Source of the DNA: Actinomycetes bacterium
Lineage (GTDB): Bacteria; Actinomycetota; Actinomycetes; Streptosporangiales; Streptosporangiaceae
Direction of reading: 5' to 3'
DNA length: 43,181 nucleotides
NCBI GenBank assembly: GCA_025964615.1
Contig: JAOPYM010000101.1
Coordinates: forward strand, 1 to 43,181
Below, piece by piece: positions 22,960-32,228 of this stretch; within the stretch, counting starts at the first letter, position 1, and every line of letters starts with the position of its first letter. The notes under the pieces are model-generated. The model saw nothing but the letters and a program-made list of their open reading frames with translations, did no database searches and had not been told where the DNA came from. The position numbers and the translations under genes are program-made.

Positions 22960-23005
22960 TTCTCATGGGATTCTCAGGTCCCCGCGGCCCGGCGCGGCTT
23001 ACCGT
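22960..23005 (+). promoter_or_regulatory. Activator-type promoter of the ABC ATPase gene
   Basis: A direct repeat TTCTCA (22960-22965 and 22971-22976) has an 11-bp period, the geometry of OmpR-family response-regulator sites. It ends right where a -35 should be for the -10-like TACCGT at 23000-23005; no good -35 is present. This suggests a promoter that needs an activator. Confidence 0.5.
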
Positions 23006-23037
23006 GGAGGCAACCTCGGGGCGAGCGGAGCGAGCCC

Positions 23038-23739
23038 ATGAGCGCAGTGATCGACGCGGTGAACGTCACCAAGACCTACGGGGACGGGGACGCGAGGGTG
23101 CATGCCCTGCGCGGGCTGTCCCTGAAGATCGGGCCGGGCGACTACGTGGCCATCATCGGGGCGTCGGGCTCCGGCAAGTCCACGCTGATGCACATCCTCG
23201 GCTGCCTGGACATCCCCTCCAGCGGCCGTTACCTCCTCGACGGCATCGACGTGCAACTGCTCGGGGATCGCCAGCTCTCGCTGCTCCGCAACCGTAAGAT
23301 CGGCTTCGTGTTCCAGTCGTACAACCTGGTCCCCAGGATGTCGGCGCTGCAGAACGTGGAGCTGCCGCTGGCGTACGGCGGTGTGAGTGCGGCAGCCCGG
23401 CGGCGCAGGGCCCTCGCGGCACTGGAGATCGTCGGGCTCACCGACCGGCTCAAGCACGAGCCGAGCGAACTGTCCGGAGGGCAGCAGCAGCGGGTGGCGA
23501 TCGCGCGGGCCCTGGTGACGGGGCCGTCGCTGATCCTCGCCGACGAGCCCACCGGGAACCTGGACAGCCACGCGACCACCGAGCTGCTGGGCATCTTCGA
23601 CCGGCTGAACGCGTCGGGCCGCACCATCGTCCTCATCACCCACGAGGAGGACGTCTCCGAGCGGGCCGGGCGGGTCATCCGGCTGCTCGACGGGGAGATC
23701 GCCGAAGATCACTGGACGGTATCGCGCCGAAACCGGTGA
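23038..23739 (+). CDS. ABC transporter ATP-binding protein, MacB/LolD type, without adjacent permease
   Basis: ATPase subunit of 233 residues, of the family that drives FtsX/MacB-type permeases in export or envelope processes. Walker A is GASGSGKST (about 40-48), Q-loop FVFQSYNLVPRM, signature LSGGQQQR, Walker B LILADEPTGNLD, H-loop LITHE. These genes almost always sit beside an FtsX-like permease gene; here none is within the window on either side, as adnA follows after 78 bp. The permease may be elsewhere, or the gene may have lost its partner. ATG 23038 has GGAGCG upstream. Confidence 0.9.
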   Translation: MSAVIDAVNVTKTYGDGDARVHALRGLSLKIGPGDYVAIIGASGSGKSTLMHILGCLDIPSSGRYLLDGIDVQLLGDRQLSLLRNRKIGFVFQSYNLVPRMSALQNVELPLAYGGVSAAARRRRALAALEIVGLTDRLKHEPSELSGGQQQRVAIARALVTGPSLILADEPTGNLDSHATTELLGIFDRLNASGRTIVLITHEEDVSERAGRVIRLLDGEIAEDHWTVSRRNR

Positions 23740-23817
23740 CAACCTGGCGAGACCGGAAGCGCGACATGCCGACGCGGTGGCCCGAGTACGGCGGATCTTC
23801 TGCTGGAATCGTCTGCA

Positions 23818-26800
23818 GTGCCAGAAGCCCCCTACCGTCTCGTTCGCCGCGGCAACACCACCAAGGCGCACCCGCCACTGCTCGATGCGCAGCAACAGCG
23901 GGTCGTCGAGCATGCGGGTGGCCCGATGCTGGTGCTCGCCGGTCCGGGTACCGGCAAGACAACCACGATCGTCGAGGCGGTGGTGGACCGGATCGAGAAC
24001 CGGGGGGTCGACCCCGAGCGGATCCTGGTCCTCACCTTCAGCCGCAAGGCCGCCGTCGAGCTGCGCGAGCGCATCACCGCGCGCCTGCACCGGACCATCG
24101 GCACCCCGCTGGCGCTGACCTTCCACAGCTACGCCTACGCGCTGATGCGGCGCGACGCCGTGCTCATGGACGATCCGCCGCCCAGGCTGCTGACCGGTCC
24201 CGAGCAGCTCCTGGAGGTCCGGCGGCTGCTGCACGGCGAGCGGGAGGACGGCGCGGCCGGCTGGCCGCCGAACCTGCACGAGACGCTGTCGACGCGGGGC
24301 TTCGCGGACGAGCTGCGTGACTTCTGCCTCAGGTCCGCCGAACGCGGATACGGGCCGTACGACCTGAGGGCGCTCGCCAGGCGGCACGGCCGGATCGACT
24401 GGGAGGCGATCGCCGACTTCATGGACCGCTACGGTGAGCGGTTCGACCTGGACCCGGTGCCGTCCTACGACTACGCCGAGCTGGTGCGGGCGGCGGGCGC
24501 GCTGCTGACCGACGAGGAGGTGCGGCAGCGGGAGCGGGAGGCGTACGACATCGTCTTCGTCGACGAGTACCAGGACACCGACCCCGCCCAGGAGTACCTG
24601 CTCCAGCAACTCGCCGGGGACGGCAGGAACCTGATCGTGGTCGGTGATCCGGACCAGTCCATCTACGGGTTCCGGGGCGCCGACGTCGAGGCCATCCTGC
24701 AGTTCCCCAAGCGCTTCCCCGCACGGGACGGGAGCCCCGCCCCGATCGTCGCGCTGCGCACCTGCCGGCGGATGGGACCGGTGGTCCTGGAGGCCTCCCG
24801 GCGGATCGCCCGCAAGCTGCCCGGCATGGTCGCGCACCGGGATCTGGAGTCGACCGGCGGCGCCGAGGACGGCGAGGTCCACGTGGTGATCGCCGACAGC
24901 GAGAGCCAGGAGTCCGCGCTGATCGCCGACGAACTGCGCCGGGCGCACCTGCTCGACGGCGTGCCGTGGTCGCGGATGGCGGTGCTCGTCAGGTCGGCGG
25001 TACGGCAGGTGCCGGTGCTGCGGCGGGCGCTCAGCCAGGCCGGGGTGCCGGTGGTGGTCTCCGGTGATGAGGTCCCGCTGCAGCAGGAACCCGCCGTACG
25101 CCCCCTGCTGCAACTGCTGCGCGCGGCGCTCAAACGCGGCCACCTGGACGAGGTGGTCGCCGAGGACCTGCTGACCGGGCCCCTCGGCGGCGCCGACGCG
25201 CTGGCGCTCAAGCGGCTCAAGCGCGCCCTGGTCGACCTGGAGTCGCTGGTCCAGCGGGACTCGCCGCACCCGCCCCGGCCCTTGAACGAGCTGATGGTGG
25301 CGGCGCTGAACGACGCCCGCGACCTCATCCTCGTGCACGAGAAGGTCCGCAGGCCCGCGGAGCGGATCGCCGGCCTGCTGCGGACCGCCCGTGCGGCCGC
25401 CCGCGGGGGCGGCTCCGCCGAGGACGTGCTCTGGGCGGTCTGGGAACAGTGCGGGCTGGCCGACGGCTGGCTGGAGCAGAGCGCCCGGGGCGGCGTCAAG
25501 GGCGCGGCCGCGGACCGGGACCTGGACGCGGTGGTGGCCCTGTTCGACCACGCCGCCCGGTTCGTGGACCGGCTGCCGCACGCGGGGCCGGAGCTGTTCG
25601 TCGACGACCTGGCCGCGCAGGAGATCGCCGGTGACACGCTGGCCGAGCGGTCCCCGGACGGCGAAGCAGTACGGATCATGACCGCGCACCGGTCCAAGGG
25701 CCTGGAGTGGGACGTCGTGATCGTCGCGGGCGTCCAGGAGGGGGTCTGGCCTGATCTGCGGCTGCGCGGGTCGCTGCTCGGCATCGAGGACCTCGTGGAT
25801 CTGGCGTCCGGCGGGGACCCGCTGACCGGTGAGGTCTCCGGGGCCTCTCAGTCGGCCAAGCTGCTGGCCGAGGAACGGCGGCTGTTCTACGTCGCGGCGA
25901 CACGGGCCCGCAAACGGCTGGTCGTCACGGCCGTCGGCGGCGGCGACAGCGAGGAGCGCCCGTCCCGGTTCCTCGGCGAACTTCTCCCCGGCGCCGCCGA
26001 GCAGTCCACCCTGGACGAGAAGACCCGCTGGCTGTCGCTGCCCGCGCTGGTCGCCGACCTGCGCTCGGTGATCACCGACCCGGCCCGTCCCGAGTCCCTG
26101 CGCAGGGCCGCCGCCGGGCACCTGGCCCGGCTCGCCCGGGCGCACGTGCGGGGCGCCGATCCCCGCAGCTGGTACGCCATCACCGCGCTGTCGGACGCCG
26201 GCCCGGCGTTCACCGAGGAGGAGCAGATCACCATCTCGCCCTCGCAGGTCGAGACGTTCGAGAAGTGCGGCCTGCGCTGGCTGCTGACCATGGCGGTGGG
26301 CGCGCAGGACGGCGGGCCCAACGAGTACAGCACCATGGGCAAGGTGATCCACGCGGTGGCCGAGATGGCAGGGGAGGACCAGGCCATCAACGAGGTCGAC
26401 GTCGCCAAGCGGCTCGACGAGATCTGGGGCGAACTGGACTTCCGCAGTGCCTGGTACGCGGCCAAGCAGCGGCTGACCGCGGAGAAGATGGTCGACCGGT
26501 TCCTGTCCTGGCACCGGGACAACCCCCGGGAGATCGTGGCCATCGAGGAGTCCTTCAAGGTCGACCTGGGCCGGGTGGTCATCAAGGGCCGGATCGACCG
26601 GGCCGAGAAGGACGGGCTCGGCCGTGCCGTCATCGTCGACATCAAGACCACGTCCACCCCGGTCCCGGACAAGGACCTGCCGCGCCATCCGCAGCTCGGC
26701 GTCTACCAGTACGCGGTGATGCTCGGCGCGTTCGAGCGGCACGGGCTGATCGAGCCGGGCGGCGCCGAACTGGTGCAGGTCGGCAACGGTTTCCGGATCA

Positions 26801-26997
26801 GGACGCGCGGTGTGCAGCGCCAGGAGGAGCCCACCGCCGACCAGGACGACCCTGAATGGACCAAGAAGCTGGTCGACCGGGTCGCCGAGGGCATGGGCAA
26901 CCCGATCTTCGAGGCCCGCGCCAACGAGGGCTGCCGTACCTGCCCGGTCCGCTCCTGCTGCCCTGTCCACGACGAGGGCGGCCAGGTGGGCACGTGA
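23818..26997 (+). CDS. adnA: AdnA-type helicase-nuclease subunit (UvrD-like motor, RecB-like nuclease)
   Basis: Subunit of the actinobacterial AdnAB complex, which resects DNA double-strand breaks and so feeds recombination. It has 1059 residues. The N-terminal SF1 motor has Walker A GPGTGKT (about 42-48), LTFSRKAA, VDEYQDTDP (about 247-255), VVGDPDQSIYGFRGA, and TAHRSKGLEWD. The C-terminal PD-(D/E)XK nuclease has GRIDRAEK and VDIKTT (about 922-943). Cysteines at EKCGLRW and CRTCPVRSCC at the end may hold an iron-sulfur cluster, as in AddB-type nucleases (inference). The GTG at 23818 is the start. It overlaps adnB by 4 nt (GTGA). The order and sizes match mycobacterial adnA-adnB. Confidence 0.92.
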   Translation: MPEAPYRLVRRGNTTKAHPPLLDAQQQRVVEHAGGPMLVLAGPGTGKTTTIVEAVVDRIENRGVDPERILVLTFSRKAAVELRERITARLHRTIGTPLALTFHSYAYALMRRDAVLMDDPPPRLLTGPEQLLEVRRLLHGEREDGAAGWPPNLHETLSTRGFADELRDFCLRSAERGYGPYDLRALARRHGRIDWEAIADFMDRYGERFDLDPVPSYDYAELVRAAGALLTDEEVRQREREAYDIVFVDEYQDTDPAQEYLLQQLAGDGRNLIVVGDPDQSIYGFRGADVEAILQFPKRFPARDGSPAPIVALRTCRRMGPVVLEASRRIARKLPGMVAHRDLESTGGAEDGEVHVVIADSESQESALIADELRRAHLLDGVPWSRMAVLVRSAVRQVPVLRRALSQAGVPVVVSGDEVPLQQEPAVRPLLQLLRAALKRGHLDEVVAEDLLTGPLGGADALALKRLKRALVDLESLVQRDSPHPPRPLNELMVAALNDARDLILVHEKVRRPAERIAGLLRTARAAARGGGSAEDVLWAVWEQCGLADGWLEQSARGGVKGAAADRDLDAVVALFDHAARFVDRLPHAGPELFVDDLAAQEIAGDTLAERSPDGEAVRIMTAHRSKGLEWDVVIVAGVQEGVWPDLRLRGSLLGIEDLVDLASGGDPLTGEVSGASQSAKLLAEERRLFYVAATRARKRLVVTAVGGGDSEERPSRFLGELLPGAAEQSTLDEKTRWLSLPALVADLRSVITDPARPESLRRAAAGHLARLARAHVRGADPRSWYAITALSDAGPAFTEEEQITISPSQVETFEKCGLRWLLTMAVGAQDGGPNEYSTMGKVIHAVAEMAGEDQAINEVDVAKRLDEIWGELDFRSAWYAAKQRLTAEKMVDRFLSWHRDNPREIVAIEESFKVDLGRVVIKGRIDRAEKDGLGRAVIVDIKTTSTPVPDKDLPRHPQLGVYQYAVMLGAFERHGLIEPGGAELVQVGNGFRIRTRGVQRQEEPTADQDDPEWTKKLVDRVAEGMGNPIFEARANEGCRTCPVRSCCPVHDEGGQVGT

Positions 26998-29900
26998 GCA
27001 TGATCTCCCCGAGGGACCTGGCGGAGCGGCTGGGAGTACCGCCGCCGACCGTGGAGCAGGCGCGGGTCATCGAGGCGCCGCTGGCTCCGATGGCGGTGGT
27101 GGCGGGCGCCGGTTCCGGCAAGAGCGAGACCATGGCCGCGCGGGTGGTCTGGCTGGTCGCCAACGGTCTGGTACGGCCCGAACGGGTGCTCGGCCTGACG
27201 TTCACCCGCAAGGCCGCCGCCGAGCTCGGGGCCAGGGTGCGCAAACGCCTCGACGGGCTGCGCGACCAGCTCACCCCGGAGGAACTCCAGCGGCTCGGCG
27301 GTGAGTCGGTCTTCGACGGGGAGCCGATCGTGTCGACGTACCACTCGTACGCCGCCAGGCTCTTCGGCGACCACGCGCTGCGCGAGGCGCTCGAGCCGAC
27401 CATGCGGCTGATCTCCCCGGCGGTGTCCTGGCAGATCGCGTCCCGGGTCATCGACTCCTACGACGGGCCGATGGACCGGATCGAGTGGAGTCCCGACTTC
27501 GTCACCAAGGCGATGATGGACCTGGCGGGCGACCTGGCCGAGCATCTGCGGGGCTCCGGCGACGTGCGCGGGGTCGGCGAGTGGCTGGACCGGCAGTTCG
27601 CCCTGGTCACCAAGCCACTGAAGCCGCACCGCGACGTGCTGGCCACGCAGGCGGTACGGGAGCAGTTGCTGCCGCTGGTCGAGGCGTACGGCAAGGCCAA
27701 GGCCAGGCGGGAGGTCGTGGACTACGGCGACCAGATGGCGCTGGCCGCGCGGATAGCGTTCCGGCACCCCGAGGTGGGGATGATCGAGAGGTCCCGCTAC
27801 TCGGTGGTGCTGCTCGACGAGTACCAGGACACCTCGTACGCCCAGCTGGTGCTGCTGCGTTCGCTGTACGGTCCGGTGCACGCGGGCGGCGGGCATCCCG
27901 TCACGGCGGTCGGCGACCCGTGCCAGTCCATCTACGGATGGCGCGGCGCCAGCGCGGGCAACCTGCTGCGGTTCCCGCAGGACTTCCCGCTGCGGCCGGA
28001 GGTCCCCGCGCCGATGGCGGCGCTGTCGCAGAGCTTCCGCAACGGCGAGCACATCCTGGACGTGGCCGCCCGGATCCAGTTCGAACTCCGCCAGGACATG
28101 AAGGACGTACCCCGCCTGGTACCGGGCGAGGGCAGGCACGGCCGGGGCCGGGTGGAGTGCGGGCTCTTCGAGACCGTCGAGGATGAGGCCGACCGGATCG
28201 CCGTCCGGGTCGCCCATCTGCTCGACACCTCGGCCGCGGGGACCGGTCCTGACGGGCAGCAGGGGGAGGAGCCGCTGAAGTGCTCCGACATCGCGGTGCT
28301 GGCCCGCAAACGGTCCCAGTTCGCGCTGATCAGGCAGGCCCTGGAGGTACGCGGCATCCCGGTGGAGGTGGTCGGCCTCGGCGGGCTGCTGACCGTACCC
28401 GAGGTCCAGGACGTCGTCGCGACGCTGCGTGCCGTACACGATCCGACGGCCGGTGCCGCACTGGCCCGGTTGCTCACCGGGCCGCGCTGGCGGATGGGCC
28501 CGCGCGACCTGGTCATCCTCGGCCGCCGCGCGCGGGAACTGGCCCGCGCGACCTCCAGGGACGTCTCGCCGCCCGGCGGAGCGCCCTCGGTCCCGGAGCC
28601 TTCGCACCCGGACGGCTCGGCCGATCCGCTGCGGGCGATGGTCGACGAACTGGCGCAGGAGACCGGCAGCCTGGTGGACGCACTCGACGACCTGGGCGAG
28701 CGGGAGCGTTACTCACCGGAGGGGTTCGGGAGGCTGCTGCGGCTGCGGGACGAGCTGCGGAGCCTGCGCTCGCAGGTCGGGCTGCCGCTGCCCGACCTGG
28801 TCACCGAGGTCGAGCGGACTCTCGGCCTGGACATCGAGGTGGCAGCCAGGTCCGGCCTCGACCCGGTTACCGCGCGGGCCGATCTCGACGCCTTCGTGGG
28901 CGCGGCGGCGACGTTCGCGGGCGACGCGGAGGATCCGACGCTGGGCGCCTTCCTGGCCTTCCTGAAGGCCGCCGAGGCCGAGGAGTTCGGGCTTGAGGCG
29001 GGCCGGGTCGGGGAGACCGACAGCGTCAAGCTGCTGACGGTGCACGCCGCCAAGGGCCTGGAATGGCCGGTCGTCGTCGTACCGGGCCTGTCGTACCTCC
29101 CGATGCGCAGCGGCGCACCGGGCAAGGGCTCGATCTTCCCGTCCCCGCCGCAGAAGTCCGCCAAGTGGACCGGGAACCCGCGGATGCTGCCGTTCCCGCT
29201 GCGCGGCGATGCCGCAGACCTGCCCCGCCTGGCGGGCCTGGAGAAGGACGATCTGGTCGCGTTCGAGGCGGCCTGCGGGGAACGGGAACTGCGCGAGGAA
29301 CGGCGCTTGGCCTATGTCGCGGTCACCCGCGCCTCGCACCTTCTGATCGCGACCGGGTACCGGTGGGGGTCGGCCACCAGGCCGCTCGAACCCTCGCCGT
29401 TCCTGTCGGAGATCCGGGAGGTCTGCGTGGCCGGGGCCGGGCCGGTCGCGGCCTGGGCCGATCCGCCGCCGGAGGATGCGGCCAACCCGCTGCTCGCCGA
29501 GCCCGAGCGGTCGTCGTGGCCGTCGCCGCCGGGCGGCGAGCGTTACCAGGCGATCGCCGCGGGCGCCCGGCTTGTCTCCGACGCGATGACGGGCCGTACG
29601 CCCGGCTGGATCGGGCACCAGGGGCTCGACGAGCCGGACCGGCGGCGGCTGTCGGCCTGGGCCCGGGATGTGGAACTGCTGCTCGCCGAACGGGACCGGG
29701 GCCGGGGCGGGGACGGGCTGACCGTCGAACTGCCGCCGAACCTGTCGGTGTCGTCCCTGGTGACCCTCGCCAGGGACCCGGCGGCGCTGGCCAGGCAGAT
29801 CCGCCGCCCCATGCCGCGCCCCCCCGCCCCGTTCGCCCGGCGGGGCACCGCCTTCCACCGCTGGCTGGAGTCCCGATGGGGGCAGCAGCGGCTGCTCGAT

Positions 29901-30326
29901 CCGGACGACCTGCCGGGAGCGGCCGACGAGGGCGCCGCCCCCGACGAGTTCCTCGCGACGCTGCAGGAACGCTTCGAGGCCTCCGAATGGGCGTCGCGGG
30001 AGCCGCTCGACATCGAGGTCCCGTTCGAGACGGTGATCGCCGACCGGCTGATCCGCGGCCGGATGGACGCGGTCTTCAGCGTCGCGGGGGGCGGCTATGA
30101 GGTGGTGGACTGGAAGACCGGTTCGCCGCCGTCCGGCGACGAGGCCCGTTTCGTCGCCGTGCAGCTCGCCGCCTACCGGCTGGCGTGGGCCTCGCTCGCC
30201 GGCGTTCCACTGGACCAGGTCAGCGCGGCCTTCCACTACGTCATGGCGGATGTCACGGTACGGCCCGCCGACCTGCTCGACTCCGGCGGGCTCGCCGCGC
30301 TGCTCGAACGGCTCCCCACCGCATGA
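26994..30326 (+). CDS. adnB: AdnB-type helicase-nuclease subunit
   Basis: Second subunit of the AdnAB resection machine, 1110 residues. The motor has GAGSGKSE (about 38-45), LTFTRKAAAEL, LLDEYQDTSYAQ (about 272-283), AVGDPCQSIYGWRGA, and TVHAAKGLEWPVV. The RecB-type nuclease has GTAFHRWLE, GRMDAVF (about 1020) and VDWKTG (about 1037), then QLAAYRLAW. In mycobacteria the AdnB motor is reported as the main driver of unwinding. The GTG at 26994 overlaps the adnA stop and has AGGTGG upstream; ATG 27000 is an alternative start. The two genes are clearly one operon. Confidence 0.93.
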   Translation: MSMISPRDLAERLGVPPPTVEQARVIEAPLAPMAVVAGAGSGKSETMAARVVWLVANGLVRPERVLGLTFTRKAAAELGARVRKRLDGLRDQLTPEELQRLGGESVFDGEPIVSTYHSYAARLFGDHALREALEPTMRLISPAVSWQIASRVIDSYDGPMDRIEWSPDFVTKAMMDLAGDLAEHLRGSGDVRGVGEWLDRQFALVTKPLKPHRDVLATQAVREQLLPLVEAYGKAKARREVVDYGDQMALAARIAFRHPEVGMIERSRYSVVLLDEYQDTSYAQLVLLRSLYGPVHAGGGHPVTAVGDPCQSIYGWRGASAGNLLRFPQDFPLRPEVPAPMAALSQSFRNGEHILDVAARIQFELRQDMKDVPRLVPGEGRHGRGRVECGLFETVEDEADRIAVRVAHLLDTSAAGTGPDGQQGEEPLKCSDIAVLARKRSQFALIRQALEVRGIPVEVVGLGGLLTVPEVQDVVATLRAVHDPTAGAALARLLTGPRWRMGPRDLVILGRRARELARATSRDVSPPGGAPSVPEPSHPDGSADPLRAMVDELAQETGSLVDALDDLGERERYSPEGFGRLLRLRDELRSLRSQVGLPLPDLVTEVERTLGLDIEVAARSGLDPVTARADLDAFVGAAATFAGDAEDPTLGAFLAFLKAAEAEEFGLEAGRVGETDSVKLLTVHAAKGLEWPVVVVPGLSYLPMRSGAPGKGSIFPSPPQKSAKWTGNPRMLPFPLRGDAADLPRLAGLEKDDLVAFEAACGERELREERRLAYVAVTRASHLLIATGYRWGSATRPLEPSPFLSEIREVCVAGAGPVAAWADPPPEDAANPLLAEPERSSWPSPPGGERYQAIAAGARLVSDAMTGRTPGWIGHQGLDEPDRRRLSAWARDVELLLAERDRGRGGDGLTVELPPNLSVSSLVTLARDPAALARQIRRPMPRPPAPFARRGTAFHRWLESRWGQQRLLDPDDLPGAADEGAAPDEFLATLQERFEASEWASREPLDIEVPFETVIADRLIRGRMDAVFSVAGGGYEVVDWKTGSPPSGDEARFVAVQLAAYRLAWASLAGVPLDQVSAAFHYVMADVTVRPADLLDSGGLAALLERLPTA

Positions 30327-30344
30327 AAAAGTTCGATCAATCGT

Positions 30345-30374
30345 TTGATACCGGCCGGCCTTGGCCGCTACGCT
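30345..30374 (+). promoter_or_regulatory. Promoter of a leaderless small gene
   Basis: TTGATA (30345-30350) and TACGCT (30369-30374) are spaced by 18 bp. The ATG at 30381 follows the -10 by six bases, so transcript and gene should start together. An inverted repeat, ATCAA-TCG-TTTGAT, overlaps the -35 and could be an operator. Confidence 0.55.
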
Positions 30375-30380
30375 TCGAAC

Positions 30381-30683
30381 ATGGGTTCTACAAGGTGTGC
30401 GCATTCCCTGGGGCGTGAGCCCGCGGCACTGGCGATGCGGATCGGCGTGGTGGCCGCCGAGGCCGCGCTGGCGACCTTCGCCCGCAACGTCGACCTGGAC
30501 GAGGACGACTACGAGTTCGAGAGCCTGATCAACCCGGCCGAGTGGCCGCTGTTCTCGCTGGTGCTCGACACCCTGGCCGCCGCCGACCCGGGCGACGACC
30601 GGCCGCTGGACGAGCGCCGAGCCGACGCTCTGCGCGACCTGGCCCGGATCTGCCTGGCCGCCAAGGAGTCCACCCCCGCATGA
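30381..30683 (+). CDS. Small acidic hypothetical protein
   Basis: Unrecognised protein of about 100 residues. The N-terminus is short and basic; from about residue 19 (MRIGVVAAEAALATFARNVD) it is a helical, strongly acidic chain (LDEDDYEFESLINPAEW, then PLFSLVLDTLAAADPGDD, then DERRADALRDLARICL). No signal peptide, membrane helix or known motif. A good promoter lies directly ahead with no room for a ribosome site, consistent with leaderless translation from ATG 30381. ATG 30435 is a possible internal start. It lies between adnB and the convergent siderophore operon. Confidence 0.6.
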   Translation: MGSTRCAHSLGREPAALAMRIGVVAAEAALATFARNVDLDEDDYEFESLINPAEWPLFSLVLDTLAAADPGDDRPLDERRADALRDLARICLAAKESTPA

Positions 30684-30735
30684 GTCAACCGAGTCGTGGT
30701 CTGCCCGGCGTCGAGGCGGGGATCGGCGAGCAGCA

Positions 30736-32151
30736 TCAGCGACCTCTGAGGTAGTTGGGGCCGGGCGGGCCGTAGTGCTTGTTGACGTCCGCGGCGCCGG
30801 TACGGGCCTTGTCGACGAGGGTCCCGGCGGTGACCATCGCCTTGCCCGGCAGCGTCTCGGCATCCAGGGTCCCGGCGCGCAGGACCGGGTGATCGCAGCC
30901 GAGGGCCTCGTCGAGCCGGTCGGCGACCAGGCCGAGCCCGGTGCGCAGCGGCAGCAGTCCCCGCTCGGCCAGCCCGAACGCGAGCGCGCCCGCGCACAGG
31001 TGCAGGGTGATCGTGACGAACATGCGGACCAGCGCCGACGGATCGTCGGTGAGCATCCGCTGGTCCGCGACGTCGTAGGAACCCATCAGCAGCGCGGCGT
31101 CATTGTCCTTGATCAGCAGTTTGAGCCCGCCGGGAGCGGCCAGCACCGAGAGGTTCTGCTGGTGGGTCTCCAGCGCGATGCCATGCCCGAACAGGGTGAC
31201 GTTCCAGGCGAACAGGATCCGGAGGTACTCACTGAAGAAGGACTCCAGGTCTTCGGTGATCGTGGAGATGACGTACGGACCGGACGGGGTGCGGGCCAGG
31301 AGCGCCGCGACGGGTACGGCGGTCCCGGGGGGCAGCCGCCTGACCAGGTAGCCGAGCAGCGGGTCGCCGGCGTGACCGTAGGTCTGCTCGTCGGCCAGCA
31401 GCACGTCGTCACCCGCCAGCCCGGACAGGACCCGCTGCACGAGTGCCCCGTCCCGCAGTGTGCCCGGCGCGATCGTCCGCCTGTTGCGCCGCCCCAGGGT
31501 GCTGACCGTCAGCGGCACCTTCAGGTGGGTGCGCGCGTCGACGGCCACGGTCCGCATCGACAGGGTGGGACTCACCAGGAGGTACGGCTCGGGGGTCGTC
31601 TCGATCTGCTTCGCCGTCAGCGGGTGCACCGGGAACAGGTCGTGGTCGCCGTCCGAGGCCGGCCACCAGTCCGGGCGAACCCCCACGGCGGTCACCCGGT
31701 CGCGCGGGACCTTCGCCCAGCGCATCGCGAAGACCGGCTGGTACTCGGGCGCGTACGCCAGCAGTTCGGCCTGCGTCAGGCCGAGCCGGCAGCGGGACGC
31801 GGGATGCACCGGGTGGTCGGTGCCGGCGGCGAGGGCGTCGTAGTACGTCGCCGACCGCCGCGCCACGGGCCGGACGGACTCGTGCAACTCGGTGGCGGCC
31901 AGCGCTTCCCGGCACTCCCGTTCGAACCCGGCCACGTCGTCGCGGGCATCGGCCACGAGGCGCACGACCCGCAGGGCCTCCTCGATCGTCGGGCCGGCCG
32001 GGACGGTGAAGTCGCTGAGGAATCCCGGATCGGCCCGCTCAAGCCCGATGGTCAGCCCTGCCAGCCTCAGCCAGAGCCCGTCCGGCGAGACGTACCGCCG
32101 CAGACCCCCGTAGTCCTCCCGCAGCAGCGCCTCCACCACCCGCCCCCCCAT
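30736..32151 (-). CDS. IucA/IucC-family NIS (NRPS-independent siderophore) synthetase, short form
   Basis: ATP-dependent enzyme that joins carboxylic acids to amines or alcohols in siderophore assembly. The 471-residue protein shows HPVHPASRCRLG, RTHLKVPLTVSTLG, HGIALETHQQN and KDNDAALL, which are adenylation and substrate-site motifs of the family. The usual length is near 580-620, so this is a short member. Start ATG 32151 is one base away from palindromic repeat copy 3; GTG 32139 is an alternative with a G-rich stretch upstream. It is the second gene after the ATP-grasp ligase, and the iron box before that gene suggests iron-repressed expression of both. The product is unknown. Confidence 0.88.
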   Translation of the reverse strand: MGGRVVEALLREDYGGLRRYVSPDGLWLRLAGLTIGLERADPGFLSDFTVPAGPTIEEALRVVRLVADARDDVAGFERECREALAATELHESVRPVARRSATYYDALAAGTDHPVHPASRCRLGLTQAELLAYAPEYQPVFAMRWAKVPRDRVTAVGVRPDWWPASDGDHDLFPVHPLTAKQIETTPEPYLLVSPTLSMRTVAVDARTHLKVPLTVSTLGRRNRRTIAPGTLRDGALVQRVLSGLAGDDVLLADEQTYGHAGDPLLGYLVRRLPPGTAVPVAALLARTPSGPYVISTITEDLESFFSEYLRILFAWNVTLFGHGIALETHQQNLSVLAAPGGLKLLIKDNDAALLMGSYDVADQRMLTDDPSALVRMFVTITLHLCAGALAFGLAERGLLPLRTGLGLVADRLDEALGCDHPVLRAGTLDAETLPGKAMVTAGTLVDKARTGAADVNKHYGPPGPNYLRGR

Positions 32152-32152
32152 C

Positions 32153-32228
32153 CGTTGACTCGTCCAATAGAGGCTGGCGTTTCCCGCACCGAACACCGGA
32201 TCGGTGCAGGACACTCCACGAGTCAACG
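32153..32228. repeat. Palindromic intergenic repeat, copy 3 (asymmetric, diverged)
   Basis: Occupies the whole gap between the ATP-grasp and NIS synthetase genes. The left outer arm is the long form with inserted CCAATAGAGGCT; the right is short. The right stem carries changes (GGTGCAGGACACTCC), so pairing is imperfect. On the minus strand it supplies the CGT TGA end of the ATP-grasp gene. Confidence 0.88.

Noticed and set aside
22999-26970. A 1323-codon open frame on the minus strand opposite adnA
   Set aside because: High-GC shadow: low-complexity sequence rich in Arg, Gly, His and Pro, no family motif, and it covers the well-supported adnA and ABC ATPase genes.
32152-32226. N-terminal extension of the NIS synthetase through the palindromic repeat
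   Set aside because: The frame is open only because the repeat has no stop in it; the encoded residues are repeat-derived and unlike the family.
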